Part shown: one piece after another, positions 27,190-36,204 of the stretch | Layout of the letters: each line of letters begins with the position of its first letter | Position numbering within the stretch: the first letter of the stretch is position 1 | Origin: Actinomycetota bacterium | Lineage (GTDB): Bacteria > Actinomycetota > Acidimicrobiia > Acidimicrobiales > MedAcidi-G1 | DNA length: 64,000 bases | Assembly (NCBI GenBank): GCA_014381945.1 | Contig: JACNKQ010000041.1 | Coordinates: 58,187 to 122,186 of the forward strand | Direction: 5' to 3' | Position numbers and translations under genes: made by a program | The notes under the pieces: generated by a model | The model's database searches: none | The model's input: the letters and a program-made list of their open reading frames with translations, nothing else | What the model was told of the DNA's origin: nothing

Positions 27190-28079
27190 GCGGCGATCCG
27201 ATACGGGTCTCGCCCCGGGTTCAGGCGCCCTTCCGGGTCGAACCCAGACCTGACCCTGGCGGCCAGTCCGGCTACACCCGGCTCGGGCTTCCGGGCATCC
27301 ACCGCAACCGGTCCGTGGACCACGCCGCTTCCCACCTCCAGAAGGCCGCCCTCCGGCAGCAGGCCGGTCCAGCGGCTCCGGTGGGGTGGCAGGGTCGGAG
27401 CGGTCGCCATCTCCGAGAATCCGAGGTTGGCGGCAAGGAACGCCGCCTCGCCCGCTACGTCCGCGCCGTAGCCCTCCAGGCACACGCTGACTAGCCGCCC
27501 GTCCCACAGGAGGCTCGAGGGGCGGTAGCAGGCGTCGCGAGCCGCCTCCGGGGTCGATGGCCCCTGCATCCAGAGTGTTCGCTCCGGCGAGGGCCAGGTC
27601 CGCAGGATCACCTGCCCAATGAGGGCGAGCGTGCCGAGAGACCCGACGAGGAGGCGGCAGAGGTCGTAGCCCGACACGTTCTTGACCGTCGGGCCACCGG
27701 CCGTGAAGAGTGCGCCGTTCGCTCCCACACAGTCGGCCTGCAGGAGGGCATCCCGCACCGAGCCGATCCGTGCCCGCCGGAGGCTGCTCCACCCGACGGC
27801 GAGCACGCCGCCGACGGTTGCCCCCGGAGCAGCACCCAGCGCCACTTCCTGGTCATGTTCGGACAGTGCGTCCGTGAGTTCGGTGAGGGGTGTGCCCGCA
27901 CCTACTACGACCGTCATCTCAGCCGGGTCGAAGGACACGACCCCGGAGGGCGCCCGAACTTCACGGCTACCGGCGCTGGGCGGCCCGCCCACGAGCCATC
28001 GCGTTCCCCCGCCGCGGACACAGACCGGGCCGGAGGAGCCGACCCGGTCGCGAAAGTCCTCGAGTCGGCTCATACCCAT
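27186..28079 (-). CDS. glcE: glycolate oxidase FAD-binding subunit
   Basis: 297 residues, a shortened PCMH-type FAD domain as expected for GlcE: VRGGGTRWLVGG, then GATVGGVLAVGWSSLRR and GPTVKNVSGYDLCRLLVGSLGTLA (partly). The stop overlaps glcF. The N-terminus overlaps the glcD 3' end by 10 bp; the second Met at 28073 is an alternative start. Confidence 0.9.
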   Translation of the reverse strand: MGMSRLEDFRDRVGSSGPVCVRGGGTRWLVGGPPSAGSREVRAPSGVVSFDPAEMTVVVGAGTPLTELTDALSEHDQEVALGAAPGATVGGVLAVGWSSLRRARIGSVRDALLQADCVGANGALFTAGGPTVKNVSGYDLCRLLVGSLGTLALIGQVILRTWPSPERTLWMQGPSTPEAARDACYRPSSLLWDGRLVSVCLEGYGADVAGEAAFLAANLGFSEMATAPTLPPHRSRWTGLLPEGGLLEVGSGVVHGPVAVDARKPEPGVAGLAARVRSGFDPEGRLNPGRDPYRIAA

Positions 28080-29524
28080 ACCCCCTCTGGAACCTCGGGG
28101 AGCTCCTTGATGTCTCCACAGCTCGACCCGCTGGGCAGAACCTTGTGGGGGTTCGCCACGCCATCCGGGTCGAAGGCGTCGCGCAGGACCCGTTGCGCCT
28201 CCATGCTCGCCGGGGAGAAGAGCAGCGGCATGAAGCGTCGCTTCTCGAGCCCGATGCCGTGTTCTCCCGACAGGACTCCCCCGACCTCGAGGGACAGTCG
28301 GACTATCTCCTCTCCGGCAGCGAACACGCTGTCCATCACCCCGGGCTCGCGGTCGTCGAACACAAGAATCGGATGCAGGTTGCCGTCCCCTGCATGGAAC
28401 ACGTTCATGACGATGAGGCCATGACGGTCAGCGATCTCGTTCACGCCTGATACCACCTCGGCGAGGCGAGTCCGCGGGATGACGGTGTCGTGCAGGTAGT
28501 AGGACGGCTTGATCGTGGCGATCGCCCCGAAGGCAGCTTTGCGGCCCTTCCAGATGCGGTCCCGTTCCCCGTCGTCGGCAGCGACGCGTACCGTGCGGGC
28601 GCCCGTCTCATGCGCAACGCGGGCCACGACCTCGATCTCACGTTCCACCCCGGCCGCCAGGCCGTCGATTTCCACGATCAGCACGGCAGCGGCATCCAGT
28701 GGGTAGCCGGCGTTCGCGAATGGTTCCACGGCCCGCACCACCTGTTGGTCCATCAACTCGAGGGCCGCCGGCACGATCCCGGCCGCTATGACCGCGCTGA
28801 CCGTGGCGGCAGCCTCCTCGATCGTCGAGAAGTCGAGGAGCATCGTCCGTATCTCGGGCGGATCGGGGGTTAGCCGTACCGCTATGCGCGTGGCTATTCC
28901 GAGCGTGCCTTCGCCTCCGACGAAGGCACCACGGAGGTCGTAGCCGGCCGCCTCCCCCTCTTCTTCGCCCAACACGACGACCTCACCGTCGGGAAGGACC
29001 ACCTCGACCGCTGCCACGTGCACGCTGGTCACGCCGTAGAGCAGGCAGTGTGGCCCACCGGAGTTGTTGGCCACGTTGCCTCCGATGGTGCAGGCCTGCT
29101 GGCTGGACGGGTCTGGGGCGAAGTGCAGGCCGGTTCCCTCCAGGTGCCTCGTGAGGTCGAGGTTGACGACGCCCGGTTCCACCCATGCGATGCGGCGATC
29201 GACGTCCACCTCGAGGATCCGGTCCATGCGGGTCGTCGAGATGACCACCGGATCGTCGCAGGGCACAGCCCCGCCGGTCAGGCCCGTGCCTGCCCCGCGG
29301 GGCACGAAGGCCCGTCCATGGTCGAGGGCGATGCGAACACACGCTGCCACCTGATCGGTCGAGTCCGGCAGGCAGACCACACCGACCCTCCCGGCGGTGA
29401 TGATCGAACCATCGCGGCTGTAGAGGTGGCGGGCGGAAGCTCCCCCCTCCACGTGGTCCGTTCCTATCGCCGCCTCCAGGTCGCGTGTGAGGGGATCGGG
29501 TGATCGTCGTTGCTTCCACCGCAT
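28070..29524 (-). CDS. glcD: glycolate oxidase catalytic FAD subunit
   Basis: 484 residues from the ATG at 29524; the open frame continues upstream only across the divergent promoter and ClC gene. PCMH FAD domain with PRGAGTGLTGGAVP and IGGNVANNSGGPHCLLYG, then the FAD-oxidase C domain ending FHAGDGNLHPILVFD and GEHGIGLEKRRFM. Oxidises glycolate to glyoxylate. The glycine cleavage gene gcvP elsewhere in the window could handle downstream glycine, although the linking aminotransferase is not seen. Confidence 0.94.
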   Translation of the reverse strand: MRWKQRRSPDPLTRDLEAAIGTDHVEGGASARHLYSRDGSIITAGRVGVVCLPDSTDQVAACVRIALDHGRAFVPRGAGTGLTGGAVPCDDPVVISTTRMDRILEVDVDRRIAWVEPGVVNLDLTRHLEGTGLHFAPDPSSQQACTIGGNVANNSGGPHCLLYGVTSVHVAAVEVVLPDGEVVVLGEEEGEAAGYDLRGAFVGGEGTLGIATRIAVRLTPDPPEIRTMLLDFSTIEEAAATVSAVIAAGIVPAALELMDQQVVRAVEPFANAGYPLDAAAVLIVEIDGLAAGVEREIEVVARVAHETGARTVRVAADDGERDRIWKGRKAAFGAIATIKPSYYLHDTVIPRTRLAEVVSGVNEIADRHGLIVMNVFHAGDGNLHPILVFDDREPGVMDSVFAAGEEIVRLSLEVGGVLSGEHGIGLEKRRFMPLLFSPASMEAQRVLRDAFDPDGVANPHKVLPSGSSCGDIKELPEVPEGVWV

Positions 29525-29620
29525 GGTCCCAGTCTGCACAACAACCGGAGCCGAATCGCGATCCGGGGTTCGCGCCGCCGTGCCGCGTGGAAGTGGGGAT
29601 CGGGGTGTAGGAAGGACGCC

Positions 29621-31369
29621 GTGAGTCGCCTGCGCACCTTCGCCACCAGGGGCGACACGCCCGTGCTGGCCCTGTCGGTCGTCACCGGTGCCCTTGTAGC
29701 GCTCCTGATCGCCGGCTTCGAGTACATGGCGGACAGCGTCCTCCTCGAGATGGTCATCCACCGGCCCCTCTGGCAAATCGCCATGGCGCCCGCCCTGGGG
29801 CTCGTGATCGCGGCCCTCGTTCTCCGCACGGTCGGGCGGGGCACGAACCCCGCAACCTCCGACGAGTTCATCCGCGTATACCACGAGCGCACCCCGAAGC
29901 TGCCCCTTGGCGACCTGCCTGCGAAGCTGCTGGCCGGGATCGCCACCATCGGCCTCGGGGGGGCCCTGGGCCTTGAGGGCCCGTCCATCTACGTCGGCTC
30001 GACGGCCGGCCTGACCGTCCATCAGCGTTTCCGTCGATGGCTGCGCCGCGAGGACATCCGGATCCTGCTTACCGCAGGCGCCGCCGCCGGGGTCGCTGCA
30101 GTGTTCAAGGCGCCCGCCACAGGCGTCCTGTTCGCCCTCGAGGCCCCCTACCGGGACGATGTCACCCGGCGTGCCCTGATCCCCTCACTGCTGGCTGCCG
30201 CCACGAGCTACGTCACCTACATCAACATCATCGGCCCCGATTCGGTGATCCCGTTCCTCAACGATCCCGAGAGCCGGCTGGGCCTCAACCTCGTCGACGC
30301 CCCGGTGTTCACCGACGACGGCCTCGTCTGGATCGCCAGAGACCAACTGAGCGCACTGTTCACCGGGGTCGAGGTCGCCGACGTCCTGGGGGCCATCCTC
30401 CTGGGCATCATGGCCGGCCTCGGTGGACGGTCCATGGCCTGGCTGGTCCGTCAGGCAAAGGGCTACGCCCGCCAGACCAACCTCATCCTCCGCCTCTTCG
30501 TCGGAGGCTCCCTCCTGGCAGGCCTGGCGGTAGGCGCCGAGGTTGCCTTCGACTCGCCCCTCACGATCGGCCCGGGATTCAGGGCGATGGAATGGGTGGT
30601 TGCGCCAGACCACGGTCTGGGCCTCATCGCCCTGCTGTTCGGCCTCCGGATCGCTGCGACCATCGTGACCCTCGGCGCAGGAGGAGTGGGCGGACTCTTC
30701 ATCCCGCTCGCAGTCCAGGGGGTGATCCTCGGTACGTTCGTCGGCCAGGTGGTGGGCGCCGACCGTCCCGGCCTCTACCCGATCCTCGGACTGGCCGCCT
30801 TCCTCGGCGCCGGATACCGCGCACCGATTTCGGCAGTGATGTTCGTCGCCGAGTCGACAGGTGGTGCTTTCGTCGTCCCCGCCCTCATAGCCGCTGCTGT
30901 CAGCCAGGTGGTTGCCGGGTCGTCTTCCGTCGCAGAACACCAACAGCATGTCCGACTGGGCCACCTCGAGAAGCGCTTCACCCTTCCGGTCACGGCCGCA
31001 ATGGCGACGGACGTACTGACCGTGCCCCCCGACGCGACCCTTTCGGAGTTCGTGTTCCTCCACGTGCTCGGTCGTCGCGAGAGATCCGTGGCGGTGGTCG
31101 ACGGCGGCACCTACCTGGGGATGATCAGCCTCACGGAACTCTCCGAGATCGACCGCTCCGACTGGGACGACACCACAGTGGGGTCGGTGCTGCGTTCCGA
31201 CCTGCCGGCGGCGAAACCTTCGTGGACGTTGCGCGACGCCATCGGCACGATGGGCGACGCCGATGTCGACGTCCTGGCGGTGACGGATGCCGACGCATCG
31301 TTCATCGGCGTGATCCGGGAGGACGACATCCTCAAGTTGGACGAGATCCTGGACGAGACCGGCGGTTGA
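29621..31369 (+). CDS. ClC-type chloride channel/transporter with CBS domains
   Basis: 582 residues from a GTG at 29621 with GGAAGGA just upstream. Membrane part: GLEGPSIYVGS carrying the gating glutamate (E119), FKAPATGVLFALE, GAGGVGGLFIPLAVQG and LGAGYRAPISAVMFVAE, all ClC signatures. The first anion-site loop reads GRGTNP instead of GSGIP, so the usual central serine is absent. A C-terminal cytoplasmic region from about residue 450 has two CBS repeats (MATDVLTVPPDATLSEFV ... DVLAVTDADASFIGVIREDDIL). Gating Glu suggests anion/proton exchange. Confidence 0.9.
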   Translation: MSRLRTFATRGDTPVLALSVVTGALVALLIAGFEYMADSVLLEMVIHRPLWQIAMAPALGLVIAALVLRTVGRGTNPATSDEFIRVYHERTPKLPLGDLPAKLLAGIATIGLGGALGLEGPSIYVGSTAGLTVHQRFRRWLRREDIRILLTAGAAAGVAAVFKAPATGVLFALEAPYRDDVTRRALIPSLLAAATSYVTYINIIGPDSVIPFLNDPESRLGLNLVDAPVFTDDGLVWIARDQLSALFTGVEVADVLGAILLGIMAGLGGRSMAWLVRQAKGYARQTNLILRLFVGGSLLAGLAVGAEVAFDSPLTIGPGFRAMEWVVAPDHGLGLIALLFGLRIAATIVTLGAGGVGGLFIPLAVQGVILGTFVGQVVGADRPGLYPILGLAAFLGAGYRAPISAVMFVAESTGGAFVVPALIAAAVSQVVAGSSSVAEHQQHVRLGHLEKRFTLPVTAAMATDVLTVPPDATLSEFVFLHVLGRRERSVAVVDGGTYLGMISLTELSEIDRSDWDDTTVGSVLRSDLPAAKPSWTLRDAIGTMGDADVDVLAVTDADASFIGVIREDDILKLDEILDETGG

Positions 31370-31381
31370 TCCAGGCGGCCC

Positions 31382-31397
31382 GGAGACAGGCGTCTCC
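31382..31397. terminator. hairpin between convergent genes
   Basis: GGAGAC (31382-31387) and GTCTCC (31392-31397) pair around an AGGC loop, just between the clc stop and the stop of the minus-strand small gene. No T-run; bidirectional terminator role is a guess. Confidence 0.4.
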
Positions 31398-31613
31398 TCA
31401 CGCAGAGGCGTCGAGTTCCTCCGCTGCCTCGATTTCCTCGTCACCTTCGGCGACTTCTTCGGCCCAGGCGTCGTAGGCAGGCGAGTAGCCCTCTTCTGAC
31501 ACCGGAGCGGCATCGTCGGTGGACAGGCTGTCGAAGATGGATTCGATGTCGAGGTCCTGGTTGCGCTTCAGCGCACGGGCCTCCTCGAATCGGCGATGGC
31601 GGCCCTTTTTCAC
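31398..31613 (-). CDS. small acidic protein (71 aa), unknown
   Basis: A basic N-terminus (MKKGRHRRFEEARALKR) is followed by a strongly acidic, low-complexity tail rich in Glu, Asp and Ala (AEEVAEGDEEIEAAEELDAS). Likely disordered. The frame is longer than expected for such a biased sequence and has a good start, so I take it as real. It may bind ribosome or nucleic acid through the basic head. Family not recognised. Confidence 0.6.
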   Translation of the reverse strand: MKKGRHRRFEEARALKRNQDLDIESIFDSLSTDDAAPVSEEGYSPAYDAWAEEVAEGDEEIEAAEELDASA

Positions 31614-31692
31614 GGCGCCTTCTCCCGGGTCGGTGGTCGGTCAGCCCTGCATGCTACCCAGTCGCACCCGGCAACGGGGGTAGCCGGCCGGT

Positions 31693-32862
31693 TCAGGATC
31701 CGTCCCGATCCTCGAGCAGAAGCCCGCCCTCTCCGTCGAAGGCCAGCGCCGAGCGCCCGGACAGAAGGTCGGTCAGGGCCTCGCCCACCACTTCGCCCCG
31801 CCATCCTGAAGCCAGTCGGGTTCCATGCTCGCCTCTGACGAGTGCCTCGATATCGGCGCGCGTGCCCAGCAGGGTCGGATCGAGTTCGAGGTCGCGTGCC
31901 GCCTGGGAGACCCAGGCCGACACCAGGGTCACTGCTGCCCGATGGTCTCCCCTGCCATGCGTGGACCGTGCGGGTTCCCGTGACACAGGCGGAAGGTCGA
32001 CGGCATCCACCATTGCCTGCAGAACGGACGGGGCCGCACCGTTGCGCAGGTGGCGGCCGTCGACCCCGCGGACGCGACGGAGCGCCTCTTCGTCTGCCGG
32101 GTGGTCCTGTGCCACTGCAACAACGGCGAGGTCCGGGAACACCGATCGCACCGGGACATCCCGGGTAGCCGCCTCGCGTTCACGCCAGGCGGCGATTGCC
32201 CGCGCCCGGTCGAAGGCTGCGCCTCGCAGGCGTCGGACCTCTTTGATCCGTTCCCAGGCAGCAGACGGTTCACGCGGCCCCCGGTTGCGGTCCAGCATCG
32301 TCTGGCACTCGTCCTGCGCCCATCCCAGGCGTCCACGGGACGCCAGGTCCTCGGTGAGCCGGTCGTGGAGGACCAGGAGGTGCAGCACGTCGGCCGCGGC
32401 GTATTCGAGTTGGGAACCAGATAGTGGTCGCGCCAACCAGTCGCTGAGCCGGTCGCCCTTGGGAAGCCGAATGTCGAGTTCCCGTTCACACAGAGTCGTC
32501 AGAGACGGTGTCGACAGGCCCACAAATCCGGCTGCCAACTGGGTGTCGAACAGGTTCCTGGGCGCCGTTCCGCAGGCCCTGTCGAAGACCTCCAGGTCCT
32601 GGCCCGCAGCGTGCATGACCAGGAGCACATCGGATTCGAGGACGGATGCGAACGCCCGGAGGTCAACGGCGAGCGGGTCGACGAGTGCCACACCGTCGCT
32701 CCATGAGATCTGGAGGAGTGCCACCTGCGGGTAGTAGGTCCGCTCCCGGTGGAACTCCGTGTCGACGCCGATGCGCGGTTCGTCGAGCAGGTCGCGGACA
32801 AGGGCCTCGAAGGCCCCCTGTTCCTCGATCGGATCCGGGGCAGGGCGGTCGGAGCCGCTCAC
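31693..32862 (-). CDS. rnd: ribonuclease D
   Basis: 389 residues. DEDDy 3'-5' exoribonuclease: ExoI motif VDTEFH, ExoII HAAGQDLEVFD, and ExoIII Y-x3-D in LEYAAADVLHLL. C-terminal half has the HRDC-type helical region (about 215-290). Roles in tRNA and stable RNA 3' trimming are known for the family. The upstream region (rhodanese gene) is 32 bp away and in the same direction, so these may be one transcript. Confidence 0.93.
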   Translation of the reverse strand: MSGSDRPAPDPIEEQGAFEALVRDLLDEPRIGVDTEFHRERTYYPQVALLQISWSDGVALVDPLAVDLRAFASVLESDVLLVMHAAGQDLEVFDRACGTAPRNLFDTQLAAGFVGLSTPSLTTLCERELDIRLPKGDRLSDWLARPLSGSQLEYAAADVLHLLVLHDRLTEDLASRGRLGWAQDECQTMLDRNRGPREPSAAWERIKEVRRLRGAAFDRARAIAAWREREAATRDVPVRSVFPDLAVVAVAQDHPADEEALRRVRGVDGRHLRNGAAPSVLQAMVDAVDLPPVSREPARSTHGRGDHRAAVTLVSAWVSQAARDLELDPTLLGTRADIEALVRGEHGTRLASGWRGEVVGEALTDLLSGRSALAFDGEGGLLLEDRDGS

Positions 32863-32894
32863 GACCCCGCGTGCGCTGCCGCCGCGTCGGCGTC

Positions 32895-33215
32895 TCAGGT
32901 CTCCGGACCCGATTCGACCGGGAAGCCACCGGCTACCCAGGCCTCGGTGCCCCCGAGCACGTTCACCACGTCGAGGCCCTGTGTGCTCAGGAACTCGGCT
33001 GCCGCCATGCTGCGCCCCCCCTTGGCACAGATGAGGAGCACCGGGCCTTCCGTGGGGATCTCTGCCAGCCGGGCGGGGATCTCGCCCAGGGGGATCGGAC
33101 GGGCACCCGGGACCCGGGCACCTGCGAATTCATCGGGTTCGCGGACGTCGATCAGGGGCGTTCCAGCGTCCAAGCGTTGACGCAGTTCGTCTACGTCGAT
33201 CTCCGGAATGCCCAT
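32895..33215 (-). CDS. rhodanese-domain protein
   Basis: 106 residues from the ATG at 33215 (GIPEIDVDELRQRL); a longer upstream extension is rich in Arg/Pro and out of family. Single rhodanese domain: PLIDVREPDEFAGARVPGA, then the active-site loop LLICAKGGRS with the sulfur-carrying cysteine. Likely a thiosulfate or persulfide sulfurtransferase. AAGGGA lies about 10 bases upstream of the start. Confidence 0.9.
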   Translation of the reverse strand: MGIPEIDVDELRQRLDAGTPLIDVREPDEFAGARVPGARPIPLGEIPARLAEIPTEGPVLLICAKGGRSMAAAEFLSTQGLDVVNVLGGTEAWVAGGFPVESGPET

Positions 33216-33273
33216 GGGTGGTTCGATCCCTTTCGGGGGACGGGTGAACAGCCTTCGGATCACGTGCGGCACC

Positions 33274-33888
33274 CTAGTCACGGGATGCCGTCGCGCCGCA
33301 GCCGTCGGTCCGGTCGGCCAGGTCCTCCGGGGTGTCGATGTCACCCAGGGTCTGGCCATCGGCGACGCTCACCTCTATGACCGGCAACCTCCGGCCGGCA
33401 CGCCATGGCGCCCGTTCCCCGGCCTCGAACGACTCGGTGAGCGGCGTGCGCGCCCCGGCCGGCCAGAGGGCGTGGAGCCACTGGGGTACGCCGTCGAGCA
33501 TCGGCAGGACCACAGAGTCCGGGGCCGCTGCCGACCGCTCGAGGATCTCGCCGACTGTCGCGGCCGATGCATCCGGCAGGTCGCAGGCGAGGACCATGAC
33601 GGGTCTCTGCTGTTCCTCGTCGAGGAGGTTCAGCGCCGTCAGGATCCCCCCCAGGGGCCCTTCACCGGGCCAGAGATCCGCAGCCACCTCGTGGCCAGTG
33701 CCTTCGAGCGCCACGGGATCGCCCCCGATGACGGAGACGGGCGACACGCCGGCCTCGCAAAGTGCCTCGATCGGCGCCATCACCATGGGCCGCCCGTCCA
33801 CCTCGAGGCTCGCCTTGTCGGCGCCCATGCGTTGGCTGGATCCACCGGCCAACACCGCTCCGGCCACTGCCCGCCGCCAGCCGGTCAC
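33274..33888 (-). CDS. mobA: molybdenum cofactor guanylyltransferase
   Basis: 204 residues. GTP-binding signature GAVLAGGSSQRMGADKASLEVDGRP and metal-binding Asp in VLACDLPDAS. Converts molybdopterin to the guanine dinucleotide form. ATG overlaps the DUF3151 stop by ATGA. MobA-like nucleotidyltransferases for other cofactors are similar; the RMGADKA form is the normal MobA one. Confidence 0.9.
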   Translation of the reverse strand: MTGWRRAVAGAVLAGGSSQRMGADKASLEVDGRPMVMAPIEALCEAGVSPVSVIGGDPVALEGTGHEVAADLWPGEGPLGGILTALNLLDEEQQRPVMVLACDLPDASAATVGEILERSAAAPDSVVLPMLDGVPQWLHALWPAGARTPLTESFEAGERAPWRAGRRLPVIEVSVADGQTLGDIDTPEDLADRTDGCGATASRD

Positions 33889-34328
33889 CCTTCCGCCAGC
33901 GGGCAGGACGGGTCGAGTTGGTGCAGGAACAGTTCGCAGCGCTCCTGCTCGGTGGATTCCCCGATCTCTCCGGCCAGACGGGCCAGGCCGTGCACGCAGC
34001 GCAGGAATCCCCGGTTCTCGAGGTGCTCCCAGCGGACGAACCCGGATCCCCGCCAGCCGTTCTGGCGAAGCCTGTCCAGGCCCCGGTGGTAGCCGACCCG
34101 GTATGCGGCATAGGCCTCGACCCGGTCACGTGCCAGGTCTCCGAGCGATGCCCATACGGCCAGGCAGCGGGGCCAACGGGCGGCAACAGCAGCGACTGCG
34201 TCGTGCCGGACGTTCTCGCCGGTGGCCAGTGCCTCGTCGAGCGCATCGAGGCAACCCACCGGTTCCGGGTCGAGAACGGTCTCCGGAGGGCCGGATCCCG
34301 ACAGGTGCACCGACCGTTGCTCGCTCAC
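33885..34328 (-). CDS. DUF3151 family protein
   Basis: 147 residues. The conserved block YHRGLDRLRQNGWRGSGFVRW followed by ENRGFLRCVHGLARLAGEIGE is diagnostic of DUF3151, an actinobacterial family of unknown function. Alpha-helical. Couples to mobA by a 4-bp overlap. Divergent from a small membrane protein gene. Confidence 0.88.
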   Translation of the reverse strand: MSEQRSVHLSGSGPPETVLDPEPVGCLDALDEALATGENVRHDAVAAVAARWPRCLAVWASLGDLARDRVEAYAAYRVGYHRGLDRLRQNGWRGSGFVRWEHLENRGFLRCVHGLARLAGEIGESTEQERCELFLHQLDPSCPLAEG

Positions 34329-34383
34329 GGGCCGCAGGGTACCCCTCCCCCTGCTCCGGCAGGGCGGTCGGTAAGGTCCGGCC

Positions 34384-34689
34384 GTGCCCGAGAGCCTCTA
34401 CGACCTGCCTGAGCTCGTGACCCTGCCCGGCTGGGCCGATCCTGAGATGCTGGCGAAGGCCAGCGCCTTCGGGCTCGTCGTCCTCCTCCTGGCAACCTTC
34501 CTGATCCTGCGCTTCCTACGCAGGGTCGTGGTCAAGGTGGTTCTCGTCGCTGTGATCGTCCTGCTCGGCGCCGGGCTGTGGAACCAGCGACTCGAGCTCC
34601 GCTCCTGTGCCGACGAATGCTCGTGCACGCTGTTCGGCCAGACGGTGCAGATCCCGCTCGACCGGAATCCCCGCTGCGGCTCCGGCTGA
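34384..34689 (+). CDS. small membrane protein with cysteine-rich tail (101 aa)
   Basis: One or two hydrophobic segments (about residues 27-43, AFGLVVLLLATFLILRF, and 49-64, VVLVAVIVLLGAGLW) separated by a short basic loop RRVVVK. The exposed C-terminal part holds CADECSC and a further Cys in NPRCGSG, which may form disulfides or bind metal. Family not recognised. Stands alone, convergent with pyk (9 bp gap). Confidence 0.65.
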   Translation: MPESLYDLPELVTLPGWADPEMLAKASAFGLVVLLLATFLILRFLRRVVVKVVLVAVIVLLGAGLWNQRLELRSCADECSCTLFGQTVQIPLDRNPRCGSG

Positions 34690-34698
34690 CCTGTCCGG

Positions 34699-36138
34699 TC
34701 AGGCCGGACCAGGGACCCTTTCGAGGCGAAGTTCGTTCGTCGCACGCGACGTGGGGTCGGTTCCCGCCAGGACTGCGACCAACTCGCCGGGCGGCACCCC
34801 CGCCTGGTCCCGGCAGAGGTCCAGCGCCCTGGCGACCCGTCGATCGACCTCGCCCTCCTCGGGGAGATGGAAGGGCTCTGTGCCCCAGCTCAGCGAGAGT
34901 TGCCCGACGGTCCGTTCGTCGGCGCTGTAGCCGAGGATGCGTGCAGAGGGTCGGAAGCGGGCCATCGACCGGACCGTGAACCCGGACCCCGACACGCAGA
35001 CGATCGTGCTGATTCCCAGTTCCTCCACAGCGCGGGCGGTGGCGAAGGTCATGGCATCGGTGACCGACGATGCCGGATCGTCGACATCGGTGAGTCGGAG
35101 CTCGGCCAGTTCGGCGGACCAGCCGTGGTGGTCGAAGTTCTCGTCTGCGTGCTCTGCAACCCTGGACATGGTCGCGACGACATTGGCGGGATCGATGCCG
35201 ACGGCGGTCTCACCGGAAAGCATCACGGCACTCGATCCGTCCCAGATGGCGTTCGCAACGTCGGAGACCTCGGCACGGGTCGGTTCCGGTCCAGCGATCA
35301 TCGACTCGAACATCTGGGTGGCGGTGATAGCCGGCCGCCCAAGGGAGATGCACTGCCGGATGATCTGTTTCTGGAGCACCGGGAGGACCTCGATGCCGCA
35401 CTCGTTGCCGAGGTCGCCTCGGGCCACCATCACGGCTCCCGACTTCTCGATGATCCCCTGGAGGTCGGCGAGCGCGGCCGCCGTCTCGATCTTGGCGACC
35501 ACCAGTGGGCCGTTCGGGTGCGGTTCTGTGCCGAGGCGCCCGATGTCGTCCGCCGAGCGGACGAACGACAGGGCGATCATGTCGACCTCGTGTTCGAGGA
35601 AGTAGCCGACCGCACGGAGGTCCTCGGGGGTGGGAGCCGAGAGGGAGAGCCGGTCTGCCGGAATGTGCAGGCCCGGTCGACCGGACAGCACCCCACCGTG
35701 GACGACCGTGCCTGAGATGCGTTCGCCGTCGAGGTCGCCCAACTGCAGGATCACCCTCCCGTCGCCGATGCTCATGCGGCCACCCGGCTCCACGTCACGG
35801 AAGAACGCCTCGTAGTCGACCTCGATGACGGATGCCCTGCTCCGGAGGTGCCCGATCCGCAACTGCACCGTTGCATCCTCGACGAATTCGACGGGGTCCT
35901 CGCCGAAGCTGGCTGCCCGGACCTTGGGCCCGGTCAGGTCGACGAGGACGCCCACCGTCCGACCTTCTTCAGCGGCGATCCGACGGATCGCCTTGAGGCG
36001 CTCGGCGTTCTCCTCGAGCGTGCTGTGCGCCATTCCGAGCCGGGCCACGTCCATGCCGGCCCGGATCATGCCGCGCAGGACCTGGTCTCCCTCGGATGCT
36101 GGGCCGATGGTCGCGATGATCTTCGTGCGCCGTGCCAT
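34699..36138 (-). CDS. pyk: pyruvate kinase, predicted potassium-independent
   Basis: 479 residues, full length. Makes ATP and pyruvate from PEP. Core present: VVAKIETAAAL with the catalytic Lys, MVARGDLG, ATQMFESMI and MLSGETAVG. The potassium site is changed: canonical RLNFSHG is R33-L-G-M-A-H (Asn and Ser lost at G35, A37), and canonical DTKGPEIRT is D67-L-T-G-P-K72-V-R-A, replacing the Glu whose swap to Lys marks potassium-independent enzymes. Start ATG faces a divergent GDPD gene. Confidence 0.93.
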   Translation of the reverse strand: MARRTKIIATIGPASEGDQVLRGMIRAGMDVARLGMAHSTLEENAERLKAIRRIAAEEGRTVGVLVDLTGPKVRAASFGEDPVEFVEDATVQLRIGHLRSRASVIEVDYEAFFRDVEPGGRMSIGDGRVILQLGDLDGERISGTVVHGGVLSGRPGLHIPADRLSLSAPTPEDLRAVGYFLEHEVDMIALSFVRSADDIGRLGTEPHPNGPLVVAKIETAAALADLQGIIEKSGAVMVARGDLGNECGIEVLPVLQKQIIRQCISLGRPAITATQMFESMIAGPEPTRAEVSDVANAIWDGSSAVMLSGETAVGIDPANVVATMSRVAEHADENFDHHGWSAELAELRLTDVDDPASSVTDAMTFATARAVEELGISTIVCVSGSGFTVRSMARFRPSARILGYSADERTVGQLSLSWGTEPFHLPEEGEVDRRVARALDLCRDQAGVPPGELVAVLAGTDPTSRATNELRLERVPGPA

Positions 36139-36204
36139 GGCGTCACGCTACCGGCGCGGCCGGAACGATCGAAGGGGCCGCCCGGGACCGATTATCGTCG
36201 GCCC

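Noticed and set aside
33215..33270. GGTTCGATCCC resembling a tRNA T-loop near the rhodanese start
   Set aside because: The arms do not pair and no acceptor or anticodon stem follows; it is the ribosome-site region of the gene.
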